DNA from: Erythrophleum ivorense
Taxonomy: Eukaryota > Streptophyta > Magnoliopsida > Fabales > Fabaceae
Length of the DNA: 64,000 bases
Assembly (NCBI GenBank): GCA_026724425.1
Contig: JAIUCV010000118.1
Span: 124,001 to 188,000, forward strand
Reading direction: 5' to 3'
The notes under the pieces are model-generated. The model worked only from the letters and a program-made list of their open reading frames with translations. It was not told the DNA's origin and did no database searches. Made by a program: the position numbers and the translations under genes. This document shows, piece by piece, positions 24,721 through 36,086 of this stretch (the first letter of the stretch is position 1; every line of letters starts with the position of its first letter).

Positions 24721-26162
24721 ATACTCTCCCTCATTTAGCTTCAGATTATTCTGCCCATAATCAGAGGAAAACCCCTAGGGGAGTGGCGCACCAAGGGAAG
24801 AAGAAGAAGAGAAGAAATTCAAGCTTTAAGGTATTGTTTCTTGGTAGTTTTTCATACTTTTCTTCATCCACACCTCCTCTCCTCCCTTCTCCTTTATTTC
24901 CTTTAATTAAAATGGAGTTTATAAATCTAATTCAAGGGAAAATTCGGATTTGAAGAGAGGAGCTCAAAGAACACAAGATTCAAGTGAGAAAAAGCAAGAA
25001 AATAAGGTAATTTCTCTTCCTATGGTTGTCATCTTTCATTCCCTTCTCCATCATTTTGCCCCACTTGAGAAACCCTAGGAGGAGATGATTTTTAGGTAGA
25101 ACTAAGCATGAATCTAAGGAAAAAGGGTGTGGAGATTAAGAATATGCAAAGGAAATTATCAAAAAAACCATTAGATTTCAAGATGTAAATTCTAGGGTTT
25201 TGTGTACCCCTTTCAAAATCTGATTTCATCTGATAATTCCTAGGCCTAATTAAGAGTTTAAATGAGTTTCTAAGATCCCTAAGATGCTCCCCACATGCTT
25301 CCTCCTTCAAGAAAATAAAGAGAATGCCAAGGAGGCCAATAAAGCCCTATGTCTCGGCCAAAGGGAGTTCTTATAGCTAGGGAGAGTTTTAAATTTTTCT
25401 AAGGCCATTCTTGAGTCATATATGATGAATAAAAATAAGGGGAGGCCTTGTAAAAATTTAAAACTCATAAGAAGTGATTTGGTGCTTTAGGTTCCATATT
25501 ATGACCTAAAGAAGCAACATGTAGTTAGGCTCTTAGTTTTAATTGTGTGATGACTCTAAGAGGCTTAAAAGGAGTTAAGAATCATATTTGAAAGGAAAGA
25601 ATGGAGCCTAGAAATTATTTGAGGGGTGTTGCTTCATTAGGTGTATTTATGGACCATAATAGGGTTTATAGAACAACCTTGTGCCTAAACTAGTTGTGTA
25701 GCCTTAGAAATTATTTCATAAACCTAATTGGCTCCCAGAAATTGTGTCTAGGCCAAGAGAAACCTTCCCTACACTTTTGTGGGTGTTTGGCCAAAGCAAC
25801 AAAGGGCATTTCAAGAGAAAAAGTGTGTGATTGTGTGCAAGGTAGCTCTCTTCACCTTCTCTCATGCATGGATGTGTGTTTAGCTTGTCTTAGAATGTAT
25901 GTATGTGTATTTTCAAGCCATGAAAAGTATGCTAGCATGATTTTATATGCCATAATTTCATGATGACATGTTATGCTTTCAAATGATGCTATGATGTTTG
26001 TTTGAGTTTGCTTGAGTGTGGAGAGGCCAAGAACTCTTAACCATGGTGAGGATGAGCCAAGAACCCTTGAGATTGGTTGAGACAAAGTAAAGAGTCTCCC
26101 AAAAGTAAAGTGGGCTTCCAAGAGTATGGTTGAGTCCAAGAATCTCTTAAAGAATGGGTGAG
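24721..26162 (+). repeat. A4: family A LTR fragment, left part
   Basis: A plus-strand A LTR lacking about its first 620 bp. It starts near 24721 just before the CCTAGGGGAGTGGCGCA region. A3 also lacks about 265 bp here, which fits one deletion that removed the start of A4 and adjoining A3. The 89-codon frame at 25694-25963 has a diverged counterpart in A6. It ends at GTGAG (26158-26162), where B3 is inserted. Confidence 0.75.
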
Positions 26163-28410
26163 TGACAACCCTACCTTCTAAACATGGTAATTATAGTTAA
26201 ATATATAATTAATAATTAATGATCAAGGTTTGGAGTCGTTATAGTTTATTACGTTATGAAAATATAGGAAAATTTGAACCGTGATGTTAGGGTCGTCACT
26301 AAAGCAACCACAAATAAAACAAAAATGCATAAGAGAAATCATACTACCATGAGGGGTTTACGATTCATCCATTCATCAGTTTCAACACATAAAAACCTCC
26401 CACAAGTATTCTTATATCATTTCCTAGCATTACCATTGAAGAAACTAGGGTTTCTAGGCTAAAGGTAGGAGTTTGGGGTCTTACGCCATGGCCCAAATCA
26501 TTCGCGCCGCAGCTAAGTTAGGTACTGGAATCGCTACGGCGAGTTAGACCATCGCAGCGGCAGAAATGCCTCCTGGAGCTACTATTCCAGATCCCACGAT
26601 CCTCACCTCGGCGGAACACCCTTGCACCGCGGCGAGATTCACTACTGTACACTCCTAACTTTGTTCCTTTGACTAGTCTGCGGCGGTACATGTTGCGCCG
26701 CAGCTAGGTTTCATCCTGTTACCCTCTAGGGCGATTTTTTTCCACTTTATGCCGCGGCGAGATTCCTCAAGCTGTAGCGTTCCTCGCCACTATTCCTCTC
26801 TAGGAGAATTTTATTCACTTGCGCTGCGGCGAGATTACTCATGCTGCAGCGCCCCTCGCCTCTGTCACTCATTTGACCGCAGCGGAGCCTTCTTAGCCAC
26901 GGCGTGACTCTCTCTTATAACTACATCTCCCAAATTTCATCCCCTATGCTCCAATTCTCATCTTGGGACTACCCTAGGACCACTCTCACTCATTTTATAT
27001 GACTCTAATGATATTTATCTACCATATACACCCAGCTATTCTACCATTTCCAATTCAAAACTTAAATGTAAATTTTCACTCCTCCAACTATCCTATATCG
27101 GCAAGTCCATAGAATAATAACAACAATAATTCATGCACTATTGGAAATTAAAATTTGATATACATTCTGTCAAAGGTTTCATACATCAATGGTTCATATT
27201 ATATCTAATACATCACATAATTATATTTCTAACAGTATACCATACCATAAATTCAGCAAAATTCATACGTCAAGTGTTATGGGTTCATACATCTGATATC
27301 AAGCTAAAATGAGGTCTAACTCCTCAATGAATACATCTTAGGTAATCAAAATATAAGAGCCTATACTTGGCAACATGAATACATGATGATGCTATACAAG
27401 AAGGAATACAAAATTTAGCATCTATACTAAATAAGTCAGCCTAAGTACAGCCTTCTCCCCATATGTTAGAGCTCATAGATTTTCATCCACTTGCTTCCCC
27501 TTATCCTTACCCGAAGAACCTTCACCTAAAATATTAATCCCATAAAATGGGGCGAGATGCAAATCTCAGTAACCAAGGCAATTCCATCATATAATCCAGT
27601 TTAATTAGCATACATGCATAATTTCACATAAGCATCAGAAGAACACCAGTCATATCAGTAAATGAAACAATTAGGCTATCATGATCACTATCCCATACTA
27701 GCAATCATATTTTCACATGTTAAAGGCCATTAACACCGAAAGAGGCCTATCCACGACACCTACTCCCCTTTGAGCACAACTAGAGCTCAGTGCATCTGGG
27801 GTTTGATCATAACCCGGTGCCCGATCGAAGCACATGCACGGGTGGCAGCCGCACCATAGCTCCATCATGGACTCACAAGGTCCAATCACAATACAATAAA
27901 TAGCCAACCAATTCATTCAACATTTCAAATCATTCATGTATAGCAAATATGAAATTAAAATAGATATATACATGGAATTAATATGAACCCAGTTACGTCA
28001 CTTGTAGACAATTGCAACAGCCACTAATAGTACAAAAATCTCCCTAAAACCATAGCATCAAAAAATTACTACTTTAATTTATCATTAATAGTTGCAACAA
28101 GTGTCCAAGGAATTTAAAATGCTAATGACTACCTAGGGAGCACTTGCCCAGCCACCACAAATCCCAAATTCGAATTGAAGTGTCCTCTACCAAAAACCTC
28201 AATATTTCATCTAAAATCCCAAGCAAATTCGTACAAAATTAATACCCATATTATAAATTAGCTATGGGGGTCTCAAACTAGCAAAGAAAGCATCAAAATG
28301 AAGGAATTATACTCACCTAATGTCAGCCCTAGCCTCAACCTACGAATTTTACCAAGAAAATCCCAAACAACCATATTTCAGATTTTGGGTATGGTGAAAA
28401 TACTCCAAAT
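26163..28410 (-). mobile_element. B3: truncated family B LTR
   Basis: It enters at the LTR 3' end (TGACAACCCT at 26163) and follows B1 and B2 to about 28410, where the phrase CTCCAAATGA passes directly into A sequence (GTTGTATTCATG). The first 0.6 kb of the B LTR and about 1.2 kb of A4 are missing, so a deletion spanned the junction. CCAAATGA resembles TTCAAATAA in intact A copies, suggesting joining at short homology. A 67-codon sense frame at 27713-27916 recurs in B2 but not in B4. Confidence 0.82.
26485..26905 (-). repeat. GC-rich CCGCGGCGAGATTC motif array in B3
   Basis: More than ten degenerate copies of a GC-rich core (GCCGCGGCGAGATTC, GCTGCGGCGAGATTAC, CGCCGCAGCTA) in about 420 bp, standing out from AT-rich surroundings. 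The same position in B1, B2 and B4 holds the same kind of array. Confidence 0.8.
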
Positions 28411-28608
28411 GAGTTGTATTCATGTAATTAAATACTAAAATGTGTTGCATGAGCTCACATGGTCCACGTGACACTGAATGGAATTTTTTCATACTATACA
28501 ATGCAAGAAAATGTATTATTTTGAATGAAATTCCTTACTTCCTTCATGGAACATATCACATGAACATGTAAATGATGATAGATATGAGCTAGAAGTGAAT
28601 GTGTTATA
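28411..28608 (+). repeat. A4 LTR, 3' end
   Basis: The last 0.2 kb of a plus-strand A LTR, resuming after B3 and ending GTGTTATA near 28608. Minus-strand A3 sequence follows directly. Confidence 0.7.
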
Positions 28609-28813
28609 AGGAGGAAGAAAGAGATAGCTACCATGCAATGAAGATTTACCTTGTTTTTCCTTAGTTTCTTGCTTGTTTCTCACTTTGCTTGGCCTCCTCT
28701 CTTCAAATCCGAATTTTCCACCTCTGTTTTGCCATCAAAACAGATCCAAGAATTTTAATAAAATGATAGGAAATAAGGGAAGGTGGAGGAGAAGGAGTTT
28801 GCTAAGGAAGAAA
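28609..28813 (-). repeat. A3 LTR, middle segment
   Basis: Minus-strand A sequence equivalent to the stretch from about 3905 in the A1 LTR. It ends at AGAAA (28809-28813), the left target duplication of A5, and continues at 49254. Confidence 0.75.
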
Positions 28814-30634
28814 TGTAATATTTGGTTCTTTGAAAATGAGAGAAAATGTGAGAAATGTAATGTATAGTTTCTCCGTAAATGCATGAAATTTACCAGATGC
28901 AAAGGAAAGTCCCCTAGATAAAGTGATTTGAGGTTCAAGAAAATTAGAATAATATTCTAGACCTCAAATAATGACGTGTCAAGGTTAGAGGTTCCTTGAA
29001 ACCGGAGCTAGAATAGCCAGGCAGATTTTTATGAAAAGGCAATGAAACAAAATAGCATTTTCGTAATTTTAGATAAGTTTTAGAATACTCACATGAGGGC
29101 TTTTTAAATGAAAGTTTTTTCTTCAAGGTTCTCAGAGGCCCTAAAAATCATGAGATGCCCCGGAACAATTAAAGCCCCTCTGATAGACGTTTTCTAATGG
29201 CGATGAGCCCAAACCTTAACCGATTCATTCGAGAAGGTTTTAGCTCCAAATTGAGTAGTTCCAAAGGCATTTTATAAGATTGAGGACCTAAAATTTAAAA
29301 TGAAAAAGACAGTTATCAAAAAGGAGCTAAAACAAATTAGAAACAAAAATGCCAAGAATGAAGGGCAAAATGAAAATTTTTGGAAAATGGAAGCTTCTTG
29401 AACCCTCCTTATATTTTTCCCTCCTTCTCCTCATTTTTAGACCGACCTAATTCTACCTCAAAACCAACAAAGAAAGCCAGCTCTTAGGCATACCAAGGGA
29501 AGAGGTTTTGAAGGGAGAAAAGGTATGAAACTTTATAGAATTTCAAGCTCTTTCTTTAGCAAAATATTTCTCCTCCTTCTCCCCTTTCCTCCTATGGTTT
29601 TCTTGAAGTTTTTGGTGATTTTTTGGGGGAAAAATAGAGAGGAAAATTTAGTGTTTAAGGAGAGGAGACCAAGCAAAGTGAGAAACAAGTAAGAAAAGCT
29701 AAGGAAATAAGGTAAAATCTCGCTTTTATGGTATCTTCTTCCTCCCCCTCTTTCTTGTAGGTTTGGCCACCTTAGGGAAATCCAAGAAGACTTAGATTTT
29801 GGGCAGAACCAATAATGAATCATATGAATTAAGGTGTGGGTATTTAGAATATGCAGAGAAAATCAAGTAAAAGCTATGAATTTTCAAGATAGCAAAGTTA
29901 GGGTTTCATGGGCTCTCTTGAAAATTTGATTTGATACAATAAATCCTAGGCTTAAATGAGTGTTTGGATGAGTGTTTGAGATCCTTAGAAGTTTGCTCAT
30001 ATACATCTTTCATCAAGAAAATGAAGCAAACCCACTTGGTACTCACATGGAGCATCGTTTCGGCCTAGGCAAGAAAGAGTACTAAGGGGAAGTTTTAATT
30101 TGTTCCAAGCTTATTTTTGAGTCACATATGAATGAAGAGGATGAGAGGAAGCCTTAGAAAAAAATTAGAAGCATAAAAAGTGAGATGGTATTATAGGTTC
30201 CATATTATGGCTTAGAGAAGCAACACCTTACTAAGCTCCTTGATTTGATTGTGTGATGACTCCAAAAGGCCTAAAAGTAGTCAAGAATCATGAATGAGTG
30301 AAGAAAATTGAGCAAAGATCATGTTTCCATAAGGTTGCTTCATTAAGTGCATTATGGAACCATAAAGAGCCATATGAACTACCAAGCTTTTCTAGTGAAT
30401 GTATGGCTTTAGAATTTGATTCAAGAGTATAATTGGCTACCATATGATGTGTCTAGGCTAAGAGAAACAAATCCCACACCCTTATGTGTGTCAGGCTGAG
30501 GGACAGGATCTAAAGTTCAAGAGGAAGGTTTGCAAGTATAATAAAGGTAGCTCTCTTTACTTTCTCTCATGCATGAATGTGTGCTTTAAGCCATGAAAAG
30601 TGTTCTAGCATGTGCCTATGCTCCATGGTACCAT
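28814..30634 (+). repeat. A5 LTR, first segment
   Basis: It starts TGTAATATTTGG. This is the 5' half of a plus-strand A LTR up to ACCAT (30630-30634), where B2 is inserted. A5 as a whole runs 28814-49253 with TSD AGAAA/AGGAA (four of five). Removing nested DNA leaves about 3.65 kb, the normal LTR length, so A5 is a solo LTR. Confidence 0.85.
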
Positions 30635-33470
30635 TGCGACAACCCTAACTTCTAATCATTGTAATTAAGGTTAAATACGTGATTAATAACCATAAACCAG
30701 GGTTACATGACATTAAGACTAATTACATTATGGAAATGTGGGAAAATTTGAACCTTAATGTTATTAGAGTCATCAAACATATAATTACAAGCACTTACAT
30801 ACATTAAGGAAACAAACGTTCATTCATAAGCCTTGATTCTATTACCTACCAATTCCAACTCACAAAAATCTTCCACCAATGTTTCTAAGTCATCCCTTGA
30901 GATTACCATATGAAAAACCAAGATTTCCTAGTTAATATAAGGGTTTTAGGACATTCGCCACAGCCAATTACCCCTTAGCCATGGCCAATTCCTCTCAGTT
31001 TCACTCCTTACTTCGTTACTGATTTTGCTGCGGCTAGTTGGACCTTCGCTGTGGCCAACCTACATGGCGTTGCAGCGAAGAAGCCTTCTAGAACCTACCT
31101 CGCTCGCCTCTCATTATTGGTCGTGGCTAATACCTCCTTTTGCCGTGGCTAATTCCTTTCTGGAATGCTTGGCTCATTTTCACAAAAGTTCATCGTGGCC
31201 AATTCTCATTATGCCGTGGCGAATTACCCTGTGGATGACTCCCAATTTTGCCTCTCACATTTTGTCATGGTGAATTGCTCTCTGGACTCCCCCTGGGCAA
31301 TTTTGCGTCTATTAGCTGTGGCTAATCCTAATTTGGCCACGGCAAAATTTCTTCTGATCCTATAACTCTGAAAATCTTGTCTCATACTCTCCATTCTCTA
31401 TCTAGGGGCTCTCTAGGGCCACTCTCCCACTTATTATGAACTTCTAATAGCATATATCTAGCTGAATTGCCCTAGCCATTAAATCATTACCCATCCTACA
31501 AGATGGATTCTCCTACTCATTCATTAGTCTTATATCAGCAGATTTATAAATTTCTCACAATGGTCATTCAATCATATTTTCATTAGATAATTCATGTATT
31601 GCTAGCTCAAATCCACAATCCATATATCACATAATTTCATTACTCAAATAGTTAATTAAAACGCAAGTTTACAAGGCATAATAAGTGTCATAAACTCATA
31701 CATCTACTAATGACTAGTATGAAGCCTATTTCTCATTGGTTACATTCCATGTTATCAAAATACAAACTCCTACACTTGGCAATACAAATACATGATGATG
31801 CTATACAAGGGTTAACAAAATTAGCATATACTCTATTCTACTCAGACCAAGTGTAGCTCCCCCCACACCAGGCCTCAGCTCATGGATGTTCATCCACTTA
31901 CTTACCCTTATCCTTACCCGAAGAACCTTTACCTGAAATGTTTAACCCATAAAATGGGGTGAGATGCGAATCTTAGGAACCAAGGAAAATTCCATCATAT
32001 ATTCTAGTTTAATTAACATATATGCATGATTTCACACAAGCATCAGAAAACATACCAGTCATATTAGTAAATGAAATAATTAAGCTATCATGATTACTAT
32101 CCCATACTAGCAGTCATATTTCCACATGTTAAATGCCAATAACATCGGGAGAGGCCTGTCCATGGCACCTACTCCCCATTGAGCACAACCAGGGCTTAGT
32201 GCATCTGGGGTTTGATCATAACCCGATGCTCGATCGAAGCACATACACGGGTAGTAGACGCACCACAGCTCCACCATGGACTCACAAGGTCTAATCACAA
32301 TACAATAGATAACCAACCAATTCATTCAGCATTTCAAATCATTCATGTACAGCAAATATGAAATTAAAAAAGATACATAGAATTAATATAGTCCCGGTTA
32401 CCTCACTTGTAGACAATTTGCAACAGCCACCAATGGTAAAAAAATCTCCCTATAACCATAGCATCAGAGAATTACTACTTTAATTCATCATTTATAGTAG
32501 CAATAAGTATCCAAAGAATTTAAAATGCTAATGACTATCTAGGGAACACTTACCCAGCCACTACAAGTCCCCAAATTCGGGTTGAAATGTCCTCTACCAG
32601 AAACTTCAATATTTCACCCAAAATCCTAAGCAAATTCGTACAAAATTAATACCCATACTATAATCCAATCATTGGGGCCTTAAACTAACAAAAATACCTC
32701 AAAAAGAAGAGTTTATACTTACCTAATATCACCCTTAGTCTCAACCTACGAATTTTCACCATGGAGACATCAAATAGCAAGTTTCAGATTTTGGGTGTAG
32801 GTGAAAATACTCCAAATGAAAGACTAATTGGGCCAAAAGGAAGAGAAAGAGAAGGGGATTAAGTTATATAACTATTACCTTGGCTGATTTTGATCTTAGA
32901 GGTGAGAAATGCTGAATTTCTTGCCCCAAACCCTAGCCTCCCTCCAAACCTCCGAAAATGAGATGTATGTTTCAGCAAAATGAGGAAAAGGCTGAAGTGT
33001 TTAGGGTTTTAGTTGGGTTAAGTTGGGTCAAATATGGGTCATGGGCTGCTCCAAAGATCCAACTCCAAATGGGCTTCAGATTTAAGCTTTGTTAGGCCAG
33101 CTCTTATCATTGGGCTGCTGAATTTTAATTAGGTTTGGGCCAAGTTTGAAGAACGTAAAGGATTTGGGTCTACACCAAGGTTGTTGGGACAATTATAAGA
33201 GCCTATACAAGGTGGATCTTAGGCCTCTATCACATTAAATTAGATTAGGTCTACACTTAACTCATTGGGCCTCCATTAGCCTTTTATCATGATCTCCTAC
33301 ATTAATTTAGGCCTAGATGAAGTTTCTATCCCAATTAAATCTCAAACTCATATTAATAATTTATCACTCCAAAATTTCTATTCACTTAACTTACCTGATT
33401 ATTTCATATTAATTATTCTTAATTAACCCAAATCCATGATTAGCACCTTAATTAATTTTGGGGTGTTACA
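30635..33470 (-). mobile_element. B2: solo LTR of family B
   Basis: 2836 bp with plus-strand ends TGCGACAACC and GGGGTGTTACA. The TSD ACCAT is perfect (30630-30634, 33471-33475). It has no interior. It carries the GC-rich motif array at 30956-31346 and a TATA-like ATATAAC near 32865. The 72-codon frame at 32107-32325 has a counterpart in B3 but is broken in B4, so it is not called as a gene. Confidence 0.93.
30956..31346 (-). repeat. GC-rich GCCGTGGCTAATTC motif array in B2
   Basis: About eleven copies of a core such as GCCGTGGCTAATTC, GTCGTGGCTAAT and GCCGTGGCGAATTA in about 390 bp. The GGCTAAT version dominates here, unlike the GGCGAGATTC version in B1 and B3. Confidence 0.8.
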
Positions 33471-34544
33471 ACCATAATGTTGCATTATGCTTTCGAATGA
33501 TGTTTTATATGCTTTCTTTGATTTGCTTGAGTGTGGAGAAGCCAAGAACCCTCTAGCCATGGTGAGGATGACCCAAGAACCCTTGAGAGTAGTTGAGACA
33601 AAGCCTAGTGTCTCTCAAGAGCAAGGCATAGTTCAAGGCCTTTAAGAAAAGGGTGAGGCAAGTCTAAGAACCATGAAGAGAATGGGTGAGGTTAATTCAC
33701 TTGCTTGGCAAGCCTATGTATGCTTTGTGTGACTTGTTTAAATGTTAAAAATGCTTCTTGAATAATTACACATTTCATTATGCCCATGCATGCATTTTCA
33801 AGACTTGTATTGCATTTTTTATGTGTGATAAAAGAGAGATGAGCTATTTGGATTCTTTGAATCTCATTTCTTCCTCTCCAATGTCTTAACATGCTAGGTG
33901 GAGTAAATAAACAAGGTGATGGAAGCCACCAAGTTGAAAGATGAAGAATTGACAACAAAGTGTATAGTTTTGCTCACTTTGTAGCTAGATATATGGCATA
34001 TGATGTAATCCTATGATGGAATTGTTGTATAATCATTTGAACATGCGTAAGTGTCCAAATATTTGATATATGTATGGAACTTAGTATCAAATGAATGTTA
34101 TTATAGTTTTTGGACTCTTGATGGCAGAGGGTAGCATGTATGTTCTTGTATGTGGCATAGGGTGAGAATGTGAATTCTTAAATTCTAGGTTCATGCACCT
34201 TTGAGACAAGTTTCCTAGGTCATTTTGGTGCATTCTCACGTGCTCAACTGGCCACACAAGCTTTGGAAGCTAAATCAAGCACTTTGATGCTAGTAAAAAC
34301 CATAAAAGTAACCAAATCGAAACCCTATGGCACAAACTGACCAAATAAATGAATCTTCCCATGAAATTTGGTAGACATGTAAAACTCATTGAGATCTTTT
34401 TGGGAACCTAAAGTGTAGAAAAATCAGAGCTCTATAAAATTAATTATGAATTTTCAAAGTTGGAATTTTTCTGCTATTTTGGTACAGTACTGTTCATATG
34501 GTCAGTTTTGTGTTCTGTGTCATCTGATGTCAAATGGTATCCAA
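33471..34544 (+). repeat. A5 LTR, second segment
   Basis: A5 resumes after B2 with the second ACCAT. It includes the minisatellite stretch (33530-33710) and ends at TCCAA (34540-34544), where Ap1 begins. Confidence 0.85.
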
Positions 34545-35580
34545 CGTAATGAACGTAATTTTTGTAAAATGATGAAATGAGCCATATAAAAGTAATTCCT
34601 TCAAAATGACCTAGATAATGTCCCAAAAAAATTGGATAGAGTCCTAGACTCTTAAAAATGATAATTTTAGACTCAGACAGAAAGAAAAATAGAGTTAGGA
34701 TGGAGAAACAATTTGCAATAGAAACTGACGAAACGTAATGATATTTTCATAAATTAGTGTAACTTTTGGAAAATCATATAGGAGGGCTTTTTAAATAAAA
34801 TTTTTGAGTTGCCTAAGGTTCTCAGAGGCCCCAAACACTATAGGAAGTCTTAGGACTGGTAAAGCCCTTCAGGTGTATGTTTTCCAACGTCAGTGAGCTT
34901 GAACTTTGACAAAGCCATTCGGTAAGGTTTTAGCTCTAAATTAAGTGATTCCAAAGGCATTTTATTAAATTGAGAACATAAATTTTATAATGGAAAAGAT
35001 GGTTCTAAAAAAGGAGCTAAAACAAAGTCGAAACAAAATTGCCATTACAAAAGGACGAAATTGAAATTTTTAGAAAAGTATGTTTCTAGAAACTCCCACA
35101 CACTTCTCCTTTCTTCTCCCACCTTCTTAAGCACAAAATTTTCTTCCCAAAATACAGAAGTTGATCTACTCTCTTAGGCACACCAAAAGGGGAAGAAAAA
35201 GAGGAAGAAAACCAAGGAAAAGCTAGGTAATTTCATGGAATTTTATGCCTCTTCCTCTTCCAATCTTGTTCTCTTCTCTTTTTATGGTTTACTTGAGCTT
35301 TTTGGTTCTATTTTAGGTCTAGAACCAAGGGGAAAATTTTGAATTTTCCAAGGAGAAGAGAAGCAAGGAAGAAAAGCTTGGAAACAAGCTTGGAACCAAG
35401 GTAATTCTCCATTCTTGATGCTTCATCCTTGTGCTATTTTCGGCCAACATAAAGGGGGTAGGAAGAGATGAATTTTGGGCAGAACCAAGAGAGGAACTTA
35501 GGAAAAAGAGTGCAAGGATTAAGAATATGGCAAGAAATTCAAGTAAAAACCAAAGGAAATCAAGATAGAAAAAGTGTAGG
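34545..35580 (+). repeat. Ap1 (A-prime) LTR, first segment
   Basis: It starts with a decayed TGTAACGAACG. Ap1 runs 34545-48487 and has a perfect TSD TCCAA (34540-34544, 48488-48492). Without nested DNA it is about 3.6 kb, so it is a solo LTR. The second intact-ended A-prime copy, Ap2, starts TGTAACGAACG and ends in the same GGTATTATA. Confidence 0.85.
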
Positions 35581-36086
35581 TGTAACATTCGATTTTCTGA
35601 AAACAAGAGAAAATGTGAGAAATGTAACGTATGGTTTCTCCGTCAACGAATGAAATTCACTAGATAAAAAAGGAAGTCCCCTGAGATGACTTAGTTAAGG
35701 TCCCAAAAAATTTGAAAAGCATTCTAGACTCCTAAAAATGAGAATCTCAGGCTTAGATGAAAAGAAAAATGGAGCTAGAATGAAGAAACAATTTCTTATG
35801 AAAAACCTACGAAACGTAATGGCATTTTCGTAATTTTGAGTAAATTTTGGAATTTACAAAAGAGGGCTTTTTAAGTGAAAGTTTTGAGTTCTTTGGGATT
35901 CTCAGAGGCCCTAAAAACTATAGAAAGCCTTGAAACAGTTAAAACCTCTTCGATGGATGTTTTCCAACGTCGATGTATCCAAACTTTGACAGATTCATTC
36001 ATAAAAGTTTTAGCTCCAATTTGAGTGATTCCAAAGGCATTTTACTAAATTGGGAACCTAAATTTTATAATGGAAAAGATGGTTCT
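35581..36086 (+). repeat. A6 LTR, first segment
   Basis: It starts TGTAACATTCG. A6 runs 35581-45929 with perfect TSD GTAGG (35576-35580, 45930-45934). Removing B1 and A7 leaves about 3.72 kb, one full LTR. This segment ends at GTTCT (36082-36086), the target of B1. Confidence 0.88.

Noticed and set aside
26485..26905. GC-rich spaced repeats as a CRISPR array or CpG island of a gene
   Set aside because: Repeat units are short, degenerate and unevenly spaced with no constant-length spacers, and no gene adjoins. They are part of a family B LTR in four copies.
27713..27916. 67-codon sense frame in family B LTRs (B3, also 32107-32325 in B2)
   Set aside because: The intact-looking element B4 has a one-base deletion that breaks the frame, so retention in B2 and B3 is probably chance over a recent common ancestor.
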